DNA of 64,000 bases from Zeus faber (GCA_960531495.1 OY482862.1:924504-988503); one strand, 5' to 3'; positions 36,449 through 64,000 are shown, counted from the first letter of the stretch. Made by a program: numbers and translations. The notes: a model not told the origin generated them from the sequence alone.

Positions 36449-36466
36449 TGTCCACCGGTGAATGTA
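36115..36466 (+). repeat. Unclassified repeat family Q, copy 1
   Basis: Shares GATGACAAGAGCACAG-like start, GAGAATCACCACAGGTGAGA and GTCCAGGAAAACTGGAAC with 62133-62400. It shares GCAGCAAATG to GAGAGGAATGCAACCAGG, the GATGGGACCACCTG box, a TG microsatellite (about 36413-36444) and a GATGTCCACCGGTGAATGTA end with the inverted copy at 63720-64000. No protein frame. Family unknown to me. Confidence 0.7.
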
Positions 36467-36468
36467 CA

Positions 36469-36492
36469 TAACCCTAACCCTAACCCTAACCC
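36469..36492. repeat. Interstitial telomere-type repeat, (TAACCC)4
   Basis: Four perfect TAACCC units lie exactly where the Q repeat ends and the retroviral pol remnant begins. The matching place in the other Q copy (near 63720) lacks them. Confidence 0.9.
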
Positions 36493-36494
36493 AT

Positions 36495-39050
36495 ACACGT
36501 AGCAGCGTGTGCCCAGTGTGGGGCAGCGCCGGGGTAGAGGCGATTCTAAAAATACCCTGCCCCCGCACCAAGAAGCAGCTAATGTCATTTCTAGGCTGCA
36601 CTGGATATTGCAGGAGCTGGATAACTGACTATGCAAGACTCACACATACCCTTCAGGATATGGCCCACAGTCATGACCTGAGGGGCCAGGACAAAGAAGA
36701 ATGGACTGACGACGCGGACGCTGTGTTTGAGAACCTGAAAAGGGCCTTCAGCATGGCCCTGGCAGTGCGTTTATCAAACCCTCTCTTACTGTCTCCTGTC
36801 ACCTACAGCCAAAACACTTTCAGGGTCATTCACGACTTCTTGGCCCTATGGAAGTTAAGGGTTTTTTTGAAATCAGATGGTAACCCAATACTTAATAAAG
36901 AACAGGTCAAGGCTCTCCTGGAAGCCATCGCTTTGTCGACCCGATTAGCCGTATGCAAATGCACACAATAGGACAACTGATCCAACCTGATCCATTACCC
37001 AAGGGAATGACCGGGCCGACAAAGCACACTGCAGGTGCCAGCCATAGAAACTACCCCCTCGTGGGAAAACCTAAAGAATTCCAACAGAACATTGGGAAAC
37101 AAGAGGGAGCCTCATGGAAGAAAAATGGCACCCTGGTAAACGGGATATGGGAGGGGCAAAATAGTAAGCCCTTCCTCCCAAAATGTTTATACCCTTATAA
37201 CGTGAAATTGACACATGGGAAGGACCATGTGTCGAAGAGGGGAATGGTGAGTGAAATACAGAAGCACTGGGACATAAGAGGAGTGGAATTTATAAATGAC
37301 TCTACAAATTTTTGTAAAAAATTTGAAATTTGTACCACTAACAACATTGGTCGCAGCCAACCAACGGCACCATCTGAGATACTGGTCCCGGATGCACCGC
37401 TCGACCACCTAATGATTGACTTCGTCACCCTCAACCCATGCCAAGGTATACAACATTGCCTAGTAGTAGTTTACCTATACTGTAAATGTGAACATATTTC
37501 ACCTGTTTTCAAAATGGATAGAAGTATTCCCAACGGTCAAGGCAGATGTGGCAGCAGTAGCTTAAGCACTGATTACAGAGATCATTCCAAGGTGGGGGAA
37601 AAATCTCCCCAGACAATGCCCCACATTTTGTGAATGGGGCCCTCAAACAATTAGCCCCCTACCTACATGTAAATGTCCAAACACAATGTGCCTACTACCC
37701 CCAGGGTGGAGGAATGGTAGAACAGTATGTTAAAAAACAAACTGACCAAGGCAATGGAGGACACGGGCATGGACTGGGCGACGTGTCTACCATTAGTGCT
37801 AACTGCTATGCGCAGCCGCTATGCGCACTCCACGACCTCCAACCCGGAGATTGGATCGTGGTCAAGGTGGAGGTGGAGCGCCCCCAGGTGGAGAGAACCA
37901 TACCAGATCCTGCTTGTCACAGCATCGGCAGCGAAGGTCGCAGAAAGGGCCACCTGGATCCATGCCAGCCACTGTCGGAGGGAACACCCAGAGGAGGGGG
38001 AGAAGATCCAGCTGTAGGCCGCAGTGCCTGACTGGACAGCGGTATAAGGAAGGTTCAGGCAGAAGGGGGAAGTCCGATAGAGAGGCGAGGTGATATCCAA
38101 TAGGGACTCTCGTCGCCTGCAGTTGGCAGAAACCCATCCCTGAACACGTAAGCGAACTGACCTTATACAATGCAGCTGTGGAATCCACTATGCCGAGCAG
38201 GAGTGATGCGGCTAGTGCTCACAGTCCTGACGATCGTGGCAACCGCGGCCGGTTTGGTAATCTGGGGCATCACAACCTCAGCAATAGCCCCAACAACAGG
38301 CCCCACCACCGCGGGTGCAAAGCTGCCTACCCCTGCAACACCGATGGCTTCTGCCTGTCCACTACTGAGACAATCTCGAACTGCCGTGTCGCGAGCCGAC
38401 ACCCGACATTTGACCCGCTTCCTGGGTGGTTGGAGGATCTTTTCAATAGTTACGGAGCAATGTTAGCCAGATACACCATGATATTTGTAGCCATTCTCAC
38501 AGTTTTCGCGTTAATGTTTTGTTGTATTAATCCTGTGTTACGTAACCTCCACAGCCGGACCCTGGAGAATCAAATTGTACGCCAAGGCCAATTCACTGCC
38601 ATACCACTCAAATGGGTCCCTCGCTATGCCAACGACGAAGGGCCCATGCTGGAAGGAGTACTGCCAGCTGTGTGAACGTTATTTTTCAATGACGTGTTGA
38701 CTAACAGTGTGAACGTTATTTTAAATTTATATGTGTTGATTAAAAGATCAATTATAGGGGGGGGATGTAATGGAAAATACCGACCAAGATGATGAAACAT
38801 GTTGAAACTGCTAAAACAATTGCAACTGCCTTTGTGACCTATGCATATGACTACACGCTCAGCAACTGCCTTTGTGACACCCTCACAGTAACGGTCCATG
38901 TGACCATGAGAGATGCTCTTTACTTTTCTGTGACTTGTGAAGTGCTTCCAGCTGATTAATCTTCTATGCAATAAACTTAGACTAAGTGACCATCGTTGTG
39001 TTTTCGGTTTAATCTGAACTATCTCACCCCACGCATAGACAATACCTACA
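36495..39050 (+). mobile_element. Endogenous retrovirus, gamma/epsilon-like, fossil
   Basis: Parts in order: pol connection/RNase H region (36540-36790; TKKQLMSFLGCTGYCRSWI); integrase region (about 37190-37880; HLMIDFVTLNPCQGIQHCL and YYPQGGGMVEQYV); envelope transmembrane end (about 38400-38670; IFVAILTVFALMFCCINPV); purine-rich tract; one LTR (38766-39050). The FLGCTGYCRSWI pattern and the envelope anchor fit fish gamma/epsilon-type retroviruses. It is broken in many places. No 5' LTR lies next to it, though an LTR fragment of the same type is at 28206. Confidence 0.82.
38766..39050 (+). repeat. 3' LTR of the endogenous retrovirus
   Basis: Preceded by a purine run (AGGGGGGGGA) and starts TGTAATGGAAAATACC; a CA end is available at about 39050. 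An AATAAACTT near 38970 can serve as polyadenylation signal. The first 130 bp match 28206-28345. Confidence 0.75.
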
Positions 39051-39980
39051 CTAATAGCTTTTTGTGTCTTGATGTTTAATTTTAGCCTGTCATTGACAGT
39101 TACATTTTTGGCTGTCAGTTATTTATCGGGAAGTGAAGGAGAGCTATCCCTACCAGACTAGGTTCTGATTAAAGGGGTTGAACAATTTCAGGGTTATATA
39201 AGGTATATTTTTCAGATTAAAAACAAGCACTACTGTTCAGACGTCTCTGCAGAAATATTCAATAATATTCAAGATTTCCTACAGAGCCCATGGATTGCCA
39301 CTCCATGCCCCCCCCCCCCCCCCCCACAGACACACACACACACACATGCACACACTTAAACACACATACACTTAAACATGAGAGAAAACAACCATTACTT
39401 TGATAGACATGATATGCATGAGTGAGGTGAACCCACCAGAGGCCACAAAAAAGGGGATTCAAAGTTGACACACATCAGTTAAAAAGAGAAATTACATATA
39501 CATATACAGTATATATATATAAATAAAATTATTATAGAAATTATATTATTATGTATTTGTGTTGTTCAGGTCCAGTGCAATGTGCTGTGCCACCGTCCAA
39601 GAAATTAAATGAATTTGTGTGTGTGTGTGTACAGACTTCATTGACCACTGAGTTCAATTATTTGTCTACAGCATGCATGGACGCATCAGTCAAAAACCCT
39701 CATAACTGCCAAAACTGTCCGGTCTGCCCATCTCTCTGTCTGCCGCTCTTTCTCACACACATCATTCTCATCAATAAGACGTAGAGCAGTATAGACATAC
39801 GTACATAATACATTCAGCAAGATTATATATCTTTCAATCCTTTGAATAATTAAAAAAATTTAACTGTTTGAATTTTTTACATGTTGTGTGTACAAAACTG
39901 AAAAAAATTGCAAAATATTAAAATACAAAGGAGAGATCAAACGAGAGGTCGAGAAAACCAAAAGGTCAATTTACGAAATA
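39051..39980. other. Intergenic stretch with simple repeats
   Basis: Contains a poly-C run followed by a CA tract (about 39308-39353), a TATATA patch (39505-39520) and AT-rich DNA. No gene recognised. Confidence 0.5.
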
Positions 39981-39985
39981 ATGTA

Positions 39986-40289
39986 TGTTGTGTGGGGATG
40001 GGATGGTTTGAGCAGCCACACTTGGATCTAGGTGATTGGGTCAGGGTGGCTGCATAACCTGTTGCTCATTGGTTGGGCTAACGAGCAACTGGTTAAAACC
40101 CCCATCCTCACACTCACTCAGGGATAGGAGCCCTGTCATGACATGTCCATCTGCTCCTGGCTAATTCCACCTCCTCTAGCCTCCTCTCTACAATAAACTG
40201 GTGTTTACAACCCATCGTTTTCAGTGTCTCTGTACCGGAGGGCACTGAAAATGCCACTTGGATGGTGTGTAGTAGAAGAAACTGCTGCA
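39986..40289 (+). repeat. 5' LTR of the miniature element
   Basis: Shares GGATGGGATGGTTTGA, CATCCTCACACTCACTCAGG and GAGCCCTGTCATGACATGT with 40629-40942. It ends ACTGCTGCA. Confidence 0.88.
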
Positions 40290-40628
40290 GTGGCACCTGT
40301 GCAGGGACTCTCCGGCACGGGATGGGGACACGGGCCAAAGACCCCCTGGAGCCACCAGCGGGTCAACGGGCGGCCCCAGCACCAACCCTTTTCCAACTGG
40401 CAGCAGTAGCACCTAGGGGTCTGGCGGAGGACCGGGGAGAAGCAGCTGCAGCAACTACAATGAGTAACTGTCTGCGTCTAGCTCCACCACCCAGCAGCCA
40501 CCGTCGGGACCATCCAGCAGCCCAGCAGCCAGGCCATCCTTCCAAGCAGCCCCCACAACAGTGGTGGTGGTGGTGGTGGTAGGGGGGAAGTAGGCTTCAG
40601 CCAGGAATTCTTCCTGGCCTCAGTCTAG
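40290..40628 (+). other. Internal region of the miniature element
   Basis: 339 bp, GC-rich. It opens with the primer-binding-like TGGCACC and closes with a (GGT)n run (about 40560-40580), a purine-rich AGGGGGGAAG, and a 7-bp hairpin CCAGGAA/TTCCTGG (40602-40618). The only open frame is proline/glutamine-rich with a tryptophan run from the GGT repeat; it matches nothing I know. Confidence 0.7.
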
Positions 40629-40942
40629 TGTTGGGAGTATGGTGGGGGGATGGGATGGTTTGATCAGCCACACCTGACCTGGAACTAGATGATTGAGTTA
40701 GGGTGGCTGCATAACCTCTTGCTCGTTGGTTGGGCTAACGAGCAAAACAGCTTAAAAACCCCATCCTCACACTCACTCAGGGAAAGGAGCCCTGTCATGA
40801 CATGTTCGATCTGCTCCTTGCTATTTCCATCCAGCCTCCTCTCTACATTTATCTGGTGTCTACAACCCATCATTTTCTGTCTCTGTGCCGGAGGGCCCTG
40901 AAAACGCCACTTGGATGGCGTGTGGTAGGAGGAACTGCCACA
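40629..40942 (+). repeat. 3' LTR of the miniature element
   Basis: Second LTR; starts TGTTGGGAGTATGG and ends ACTGCCACA, followed at once by the duplicated ATGTA. Confidence 0.88.
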
Positions 40943-40947
40943 ATGTA

Positions 40948-42007
40948 ATTTATTATTGACCTCACAGCTATTTCTGTACTCAAATGGGAATTTCAAATAA
41001 ATAAACAAACAGACAAGTAGCTAAATGCATACATAAATAAATAACCAAACAAATAATCTTATCCATCTTATGTAATCTTATGTTTATTTTGTTTTGTTTT
41101 TTGGTATGTACATTTATTACACAAAAATACAGTTCATTACTATTTTCCACACAGAATCACAAATATACATCGACCAAATACCTGACATGAGTATATATTC
41201 AACAATGTTTCTGTTGTATTTGTATTCAGTTGGTGAATAAATCTGAACTGCGTCCACGTGTACCTTTCCTTCCTTACTGACGGTCAGTAAAAAGGCCTAC
41301 ATTCACATCCAAGCCAATGAGAAACTGACACGTTGAATAGCATCCTCCTACAGTAACTTAGGCGAAGCACCTAAGATCAGCTCGGTGAAATGTCAATGAA
41401 ATGAGGGTCATTAATCCAAGTCACGCATGGATGTCTATGGGAAAAAAAACATAAACATCAATTACTGGTTGAATATATGTCATCATGGATATTTATATCC
41501 CGTCAACAAGTTATCGGTGAAATTTGCAGAATCCCTCATTAATTTCCTCCAGAGTAGATGGAGGTAAGGGAATGGTATTAGTTGTTGCGTCCTTTCCAAA
41601 ACCATCCTTACGCAAATCCGTTATTTCCCAGGACAGGCATTTTGAGCTTTTCACAGTTCTAAGAACTTTTGGAGAAAGCCCCCCATTTTGTGTCTGCACT
41701 GCAGGAACTAGGAACAATTGTCATTCTTAGAACGTTTTTGAGGGACTTATTTAGGCCCTACTTCAGGGCAGGGATAAAACGACACAAGAGGAACCTTCAG
41801 TGACGTAAGTGCACGGTTATTGGTTGATCACATGAGCCAATGCAGCACCAGCACTGGCAACAACCTACACCAAAAATAAGATGCTTCATTTAAAGTAAAC
41901 AAGTCTTTATTTACACACAATTTGTTTCCAAAACATCGCTCTGGCCAACGTACTTGGCGGCAATAAAAAAATAACCAATAAAAAACAATAAAAATTGTGT
42001 TTTTATT
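40948..42007. other. Intergenic stretch without a recognised gene
   Basis: AT-rich in the first half. The phrase GCAGGAACTAGGAACAATTG at about 41699 has a loosely inverted partner near 43518 (GCAGTTCCTAGTTGCCC), but no element could be delimited. Confidence 0.4.
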
Positions 42008-42015
42008 GTAGATAT

Positions 42016-42848
42016 AAGTGTTGTAACAGAAAGTAGTTGATCCGTGATCCGTATGGGTCACCCCCACGCTGCGGCTCGCATGTGAACCGCGGATTAATTG
42101 CAAAATTTAACCATTATGGTGAAATACAGTTTGACTGCCGCTGTAACTTTTTAAAGTAATAATTCCCTAAATCTCAATGCAGAGTTGCAGTGAAAAAAAT
42201 ATAGACAAGACGGATGCGTGCTGTTTTTCACTCTGAAGTGCAATGACTGCTTTACGGTACGTTGCTTTACGGTATGTTGCTGCTACTTTACAACATGTGG
42301 TGAATGAACTGCTGTATGTCGCCGCTGTGTCTGCTCGTCCGCTATATTGGAGCGGTCAAGAGCCGTTAGTAAACAAATACAATGTGTATTGATAGATGCA
42401 GACTTCTCTATATAATTGTCTGTAACTTGCGTAATTCTGAATTTCTGATTTTCATGAAATGTAGTTTGTTATAAACGTGAGAAATTGAACAGTATACTAG
42501 TTACATATTGGAATTAAATTCAGGATCTTATTATATTTTTTCATACACTACCATGTTTAAAGGAAGAAGGTATCATGCATGCCTCATATTGCACGTTAAT
42601 TTAACAATTGAATATTGAATATTTTATATATTTTAAGATTTTATGTAAACATTGGACATCTCCAATTTTGTTATCATTTAAGACCATGGGAAAAAAGTTC
42701 CTTACATTCAGTGTTTTACAGAATAAATGGAAAGCAAAGTTATATTTGTCTCCCTTCTTTTTCTTTTGCTGATCCGAAAATTGATCTGGTCTGTGACTCA
42801 AAACTGTGATACGATCCGAACTGAGTTTTGTGATCTGTTTCAGCCCAA
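42016..42848. mobile_element. Non-autonomous hAT-type element, copy 1
   Basis: An 833-bp non-coding element with short imperfect inverted ends (AAGTGTTGTAACAG / TTGGGCTGAAACAG). An 8-bp near-perfect duplication GTAGATAT/GTAGATGT flanks it (42008-42015 and 42849-42856). The end pattern, the duplication length and the subterminal GATCCG motifs fit hAT. A full second copy lies at 59497-60311 in an SLC5A7 intron. Confidence 0.75.
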
Positions 42849-42856
42849 GTAGATGT

Positions 42857-43188
42857 ATTTATTTAATTTATTTGATTTTACTTTCCAACATTAATTGAAT
42901 GAAACACAAAATCCCTGTGCGGTGTCCCGATGCAAGCCCTTATGAAAGTCGGAGCAAACTTTTAAATTACATCTTGTAGATCTAATATGAGTGAAGATTC
43001 AAAAACTGGATTGCTTATTTCTCCTCTCAAATTTGTTCAAAAATTGATTTTAGGGGGCTGACAAGGTGGAATCAGTCAAAGTTTATAGACTTAATACAAC
43101 ACGGAACATGTTCTGAAACCTTACCTTACGTTACTTCAGCGTTCCTACTGGTGGTACGAATGCAACCAGAAAAGAAGCCCTTGAAGGA
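42857..43188. other. Intergenic stretch without a recognised gene
   Basis: Nothing recognised. Confidence 0.4.
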
Positions 43189-43494
43189 ACAGTTACTCCT
43201 CACTTAACAACCGAGTTCCGTCCCTAGGACCTGGTCGTTAAGCAAATTGGTCGATAAGCTAGGAACCATGTTATTTCACGGTAAGGGAGCGTGGCGATTG
43301 CGAAGGCTAGTGTAGTGAATACTGACAGACTGCGGGAACGACACAGAGTGAGAACGGTGATGCGCGATGAGATGCTTGACGCTGAGATGCCGTGCACACA
43401 GCACACACGCCACAGTACAGTACTGACTGGTCAGAGAGCTAGTCTTAAGTCTGAACGGTCATTAAACAGGTAGGTCGTTAAGTGAGGAGTACCT
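43189..43494. mobile_element. MITE with CTCCTCACTTAA termini, copy 1
   Basis: About 306 bp. The ends are inverted: TTACTCCTCACTTAACAACC on the left and GGTCGTTAAGTGAGGAGTAC on the right. The internal sequence repeats GGTCGTTAAGC and GGTCGATAAGC. It is non-coding. It matches 53473-53782 along its length. The ends recall pogo/Tigger-type MITEs, but this is only an impression. Confidence 0.82.
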
Positions 43495-44892
43495 CTATTT
43501 AGTTCTCGGGTGACCGCTGCAGTTCCTAGTTGCCCTCAGGGAGTCCCCAGAACTGTTTGGTCTGAAAGGCCTTTTGCCATTATTTCTGTCAGGTGGCAAT
43601 GTCCTCACGCAACATTTCTCAGTCAATATCTGACGATGCATCCCAATAATATCCCACCTTTGAGCGGGACGTGTAAATTAAGGCGAGTAAGCAGACAAGA
43701 CGCGAGCGATTCAGCTGGACGCACGGAAACACATAGCCAGTTGCCAGATATTATGGCGACCTGCAGGTTTTTCATCTGTTCGACGGCAAACACTCTTCTA
43801 CTGACTGTCACAAAAAACCCGCTGGGGTTCAAGATGAGGAAACAAACCGTCGTACACACATACACACACTAACACACACTAACACACACAAACCCGGAGA
43901 TCCGTTCCTTAGCTATGCTTTGCCATTTCTATGTAATTTGAATTACGCTATTTCCATTGAACTCTTTAAACTGCCTTATCAAATTTTCCCAACAAGAAGA
44001 TTGTTGTAATTTATAAGGTTTACCTTAAAGATCATTGCTTGTTCCCTTTCATAGCTCCACAACTACAACAGGAGTGTGTGTTGGTGCATATACTAATTTA
44101 TTTGGATTAATTGATTAATGACTGGATTAATTAATCTGGATATTTGAATACACCGAGGTTGAGTCAAACACTGTGATGGCATTGTGCCTTTAAATTTCCT
44201 GTACCTTGGTAAGGGAGTATGACGGCCAAAAAAAACCCACAAATATGGTAGGAAGGTTGAATGCAAAAAATGATTAAAAGCCATATATGATAAATTATAT
44301 GAAAACAATTTTTTGAAAATAAAATAAAAGCAATATATGCTGTCAGCTAATTCAATTCTTTCTGCATAAACAAAAATCAAATATAACATGTCGGGCCGTC
44401 ACTTTGCCGTCAGGCAGACACAGAAATAAAAACACATACACACACAACACACACAAAGAATCACAGACTTACCTGCTGCACTGTTGGTATTATTACTGTT
44501 TGAATGTTGCTTATTTTTTTTCCCTTCTCATTTTTGCTAGAGCAGCACTCAGACAAAAATAAATGGTGGCAGTAGTAAATTTTTTCACGGATAGACCGAT
44601 AGGGTAGGGGACAGGGATTGGTCAGCATAAGAGAGCTAATGGTCTGGTTCCTAGTCAAAATCAAGATTTTATGTGCCCCAAAAAAAAAAAAAAAAAAAAA
44701 AAAAAAAGAAGGAAACACCATGTCATCGGCATAAAACCTGCTTGGGGAGCAGCTTGGGGGCCCAATCAGATTTCTATCCGTGTGACGTTAGTAGTCATAG
44801 TTTTTCCCCGAAGAATGTTTATGCCTCTTTGATCAATCCTCTTTCTTAAAAAAAAAAAACAAGCTCCTGTTTTACTTAATTTCAGCTGACAC
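43495..44892. other. Intergenic stretch downstream of SLC5A7
   Basis: AT-rich DNA with a CA tract (about 44436-44455) and a poly-A run (about 44681-44707). The part next to 44892 presumably holds the SLC5A7 3' untranslated region, but I could not place its end. Confidence 0.4.
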
Positions 44893-61821
<16,929 letters not shown>

Positions 61822-62132
61822 CTGCAGGACACAACAAAACACAACAACAACAACAATTAACAAACGCTCAAACATATTATACTATACTTATATTGCTCAT
61901 TCCATATTTGAAGTGGTAATATGTAGATTATATTGTTATTGTTGTTTTTTCTTTTTTAACCTGTGCTGTCAGCATGCTAGGGATACAACACAGAGTATTT
62001 GTATGCCATTGCATCTAGCACAGAGTTAGTCTGAAAGTGGAGTTCAACTTCTCAACCTGCAATGCAACTCTTTTTTTATTCTTAAATCATCAAGAACTGC
62101 TGCAATAGCTCTGTCCTGTTGATGACCTGTTG
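61822..62132. other. SLC5A7 intron start, nothing else recognised
   Basis: Contains an AACAACAACAACAATT patch near 61838. The preceding exon of SLC5A7 was searched for by its expected GGFTMT end on the minus strand and not found up to 64000. Confidence 0.5.
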
Positions 62133-62400
62133 GATGACAAGAGCACAGTTTTTGGTTATACAGAACCAGCACCAATCCCCCTCTTTAGAGAACTATCTTA
62201 CCATGTTTTGGTCTATAAACAACTAATCACTTCTCCAAGAGGGAGATAATCACCACAGGTAAGATAAAACAAACGTAGAACCAAACAACAACATGTACAT
62301 GGAAAACCATAAACATAGACACATCAGACGATAACATGTATCGAAAAAACAGGGTTAATTAAGTCCAGGAAAACTGGAACAGCGATTGGGTACGTAGCCT
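62133..62400 (+). repeat. Unclassified repeat family Q, copy 2
   Basis: Same orientation as 36115-36466: GATGACAAGAGCACAG, AACAACTAATCACTTCTCCA, GAGATAATCACCACAGGTAA and GTCCAGGAAAACTGGAAC. It is followed by unrelated sequence and then by the GC-rich repeat. Confidence 0.7.
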
Positions 62401-62699
62401 CTCACCAGCCGCAAGCCCTGAGCGCCCATCCACTTAGCCGAGTATGCTCAGCGCAGGGCATCTGAATGTGGGCCCTCCACCACTCCGGTTGAAACAGATT
62501 ATACGGATGACCACTTTAAGGGCAATGTGCTGCTGTAAAAATGCATTTCTCTCGGTTTGCAGACATTGTCTTATTGTCAGGAAAGATAATGCATGATTGG
62601 AAAATGTTTTTTTTTTCTCTCAAAGAATTTAATTTTGCAGAGTATAACTATTTGAGACATTTTGTCCTCTTGCAAATAACTCAAACCTTCGGGGCCCCA

Positions 62700-63690
62700 A
62701 ATTAAAATGCCATTAACTTAGTGCACCATATCGCCTATCTTTGCCTATCTCTCCCAGTACCAAAACTCATACGCAGTACATACACCGCACAATGAGCCTA
62801 GGGCTTGCGGAATGGGTGGTGTGCGAGCTGCCCTCTTGCCTGTCACGCTCCTGCCGCAGCCTGCTTCTTGTCCATCCTGAAATTTTAATCCCACTCATAT
62901 AAGCTTACAATACATACACTTGCACACCAATCCTACTCCGAACACCACCCCACCAGACCAGGGTCTGCGGGGAAGCAGCTGTGCGAGTGATTCGGGTTTG
63001 ACTTACCTGAAGGACTCATACCCCACAGCCTGCAATATTAACTGCAAATGCCAAAAGCACACATTGAGCACTGGGGTTTTCCGTGGCTGCGGAGAGCGCT
63101 GCCAGGTGCCTTCTGGGGCCCCTGGGGGGCTGCTTGCTGTTGTGGTTGTGGCTGGGGTGCAGGGGGCGGCTGTCTGCCTTTTCTCCTGCTGCGCGGCTTC
63201 TCTGTGGCGGGTGCCCCGGGTGCCAGGGGTGATGGAGGGTCCATATATCTGGCGGCCTGCTGGCGTCAGCAGAAGGGGGGTGCTAACATCTGAGTGCCTT
63301 GCGCTGAGTCCCTACTATGTGGATGAGCGCTCAGACTCGGGGCCAGGTGGCTTCTGGTCGGCTGCGTGGGGCGGTTCAGGCAGGGTGTCGGTCTGTTGCC
63401 GCGGGGTCTGGCTCCGGGCTTGCGGTCCGTGCCTGAGTTCTGCCTCTGCGGCTGCGTCTTGTGCCTGCACTTGAGGGCGGGTTCTACTGTATGTGTGTGC
63501 CCCTGGTGTGCAGGGTCTCCTTGTGCTCCCTGGGACTGGGTTATGCTCCTCTGGGCTGGGCATGGGGGTTGCTTCATGGGCTTCCAGCTTCTCTGGGGGC
63601 CCGGGGGGGTTCTGTGGCTGCAGGGCAGGGTGCTCGGGGCTTTCCTGCAGCCGTGGGGTGTCTATGCAGCTGTGAAGCTCAGAGGGGGCT
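62700..63690 (+). repeat. GC-rich unclassified repeat, copy 2
   Basis: Shares CCTATCTCTCCCAGTACCAA to CCTAGGGCTTGCGGAATGGG with 23118-23200, and GCTCGGGGCTTTCCTGCAGC to GTGGGGTGTCTATGCAGCTG with 23534-23580. The middle (62980-63610) is strongly G-rich on the plus strand. Its open frames rest on base composition and show no domain. Confidence 0.65.
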
Positions 63691-63719
63691 TAATACCGAC
63701 CTTATACAACAGAACCAAT

Positions 63720-63766
63720 TGGGATTAGTCCTGTACACTCACTGGTGGACACCTTACACACACACA

Positions 63767-63831
<65 letters not shown>

Positions 63832-64000
63832 GCGGTCCCGTCACAGACACACGCACACACCACCAACACCTGCTTTGAACGCACCCCAGCATCCTCCTGG
63901 TTGCATTCCTCTCCTTTCCTCCCCCATTTACTGCCATACTGTAACTATGACAGGAAGATGCCACGTGACCAGTTGCTGTTCCAGTGTTCCTGGACTTAAT
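63720..64000 (-). repeat. Unclassified repeat family Q, copy 3, inverted, cut by window end
   Basis: Reverse complement of 36280-36466: CACTGGTGGACACCTTACAC, a CA microsatellite (about 63757-63826), CGGTCCCGTCACAGACACAC, CCTGGTTGCATTCCTCTCCT and CCACGTGACCAGTTGCTGTT. It continues beyond the window. Confidence 0.75.
63757..63826. repeat. (CA)n microsatellite
   Basis: A CA tract of about 70 bp, part of the inverted Q repeat; it corresponds to the TG tract at 36413-36444. Confidence 0.97.

Larger units (their letters stand above)
39986..40942 (+). mobile_element. Miniature LTR retrotransposon (TRIM-like), non-coding fossil
   Basis: A 957-bp unit. LTRs of about 304 bp (39986-40289) and 314 bp (40629-40942) both start TGTTG and end in CA. 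They flank only 339 bp of internal DNA with no recognisable gag or pol. A perfect 5-bp duplication ATGTA flanks the whole (39981-39985 and 40943-40947). Right after the first LTR comes TGGCACCTGTGCAGGGACT, which resembles a lysine-tRNA primer binding site. A TATA-like TTAAAA and an AATAAA occur inside the LTR. LTR identity is about 85% by eye, so it is old. It must have used proteins from another element. Confidence 0.88.

Noticed and set aside
40262-40582. A 106-aa frame ending in a tryptophan run
   Set aside because: It spans the LTR border of the miniature element and the (GGT)n repeat; no known domain.
41511-41730. Paired 68-aa frames on both strands
   Set aside because: No recognisable family, and the possible inverted partner near 43518 is too weak to define a transposon.
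62920-63728. Several glycine-, cysteine- and proline-rich frames on both strands
   Set aside because: They lie in a GC-rich repeat shared with 22.7-23.6 kb and reflect base composition.
61822-64000. First coding exon of SLC5A7
   Set aside because: No minus-strand sequence resembling the transporter N-terminus was found; it must lie past the window.

Overview
The window looks like teleost fish DNA. It holds part of one vertebrate host gene in a dense mosaic of transposable elements typical of ray-finned fish: several Tc1 lineages, a chromodomain Gypsy element, RTE and CR1/L2-like LINEs, tRNA-headed SINEs, hAT and other MITEs, and long CA/TG, CT and AAT microsatellites. There are no operons, bacterial signals or CRISPR arrays. 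The species cannot be named from this stretch.

The host gene is SLC5A7, the high-affinity choline transporter CHT1. It lies on the minus strand from 61821 to 44893. Seven coding exons with GT/AG borders and matching phases can be read. They correspond to human residues of about 60 to 580, stop codon included. The exon(s) with the start codon must lie beyond base 64000. One 12-kb intron (45947-57993) has collected a Gypsy copy, a MITE, AAT tracts and an odd tandem-repeat family; smaller introns hold a hAT-type MITE and a SINE.

From 1 to about 44.8 kb I find no host exon. In order: a chromodomain Gypsy fossil with 5-bp target duplications (948-4867); a DD37E Tc1 relic (6689-8234); a Gypsy fragment (10114-11090); an unclassified 1.7-kb repeat (12395-14085); a third Tc1 lineage split by a LINE with an 11-bp duplication (15228-17687); a likely solo LTR (18416-18910); a Gypsy fossil whose integrase precedes RNase H, which itself received SINEs and a GC-rich repeat (20330-24401); a Tc1 element whose 335-aa transposase looks intact (28365-29968); an inverted second copy of the 1.7-kb repeat carrying two LINEs and a SINE (31200-36085); retrovirus-like fossils (30535-30874, 36495-39050); and a 957-bp LTR element with no recognisable proteins (39986-40942).

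The best leads are the intact-looking Tc1 copy, the miniature LTR element with a perfect 5-bp duplication, the CTGGACCC/(AAT)n/TTCG-hairpin repeat family with internal tandem units, four telomere hexamers at a repeat-to-retrovirus junction, a perfect 19-bp hairpin, and the inverted repeat pair around a GC-rich repeat at the right end. All calls come from reading the sequence; identities are estimates by eye and no database search was run.
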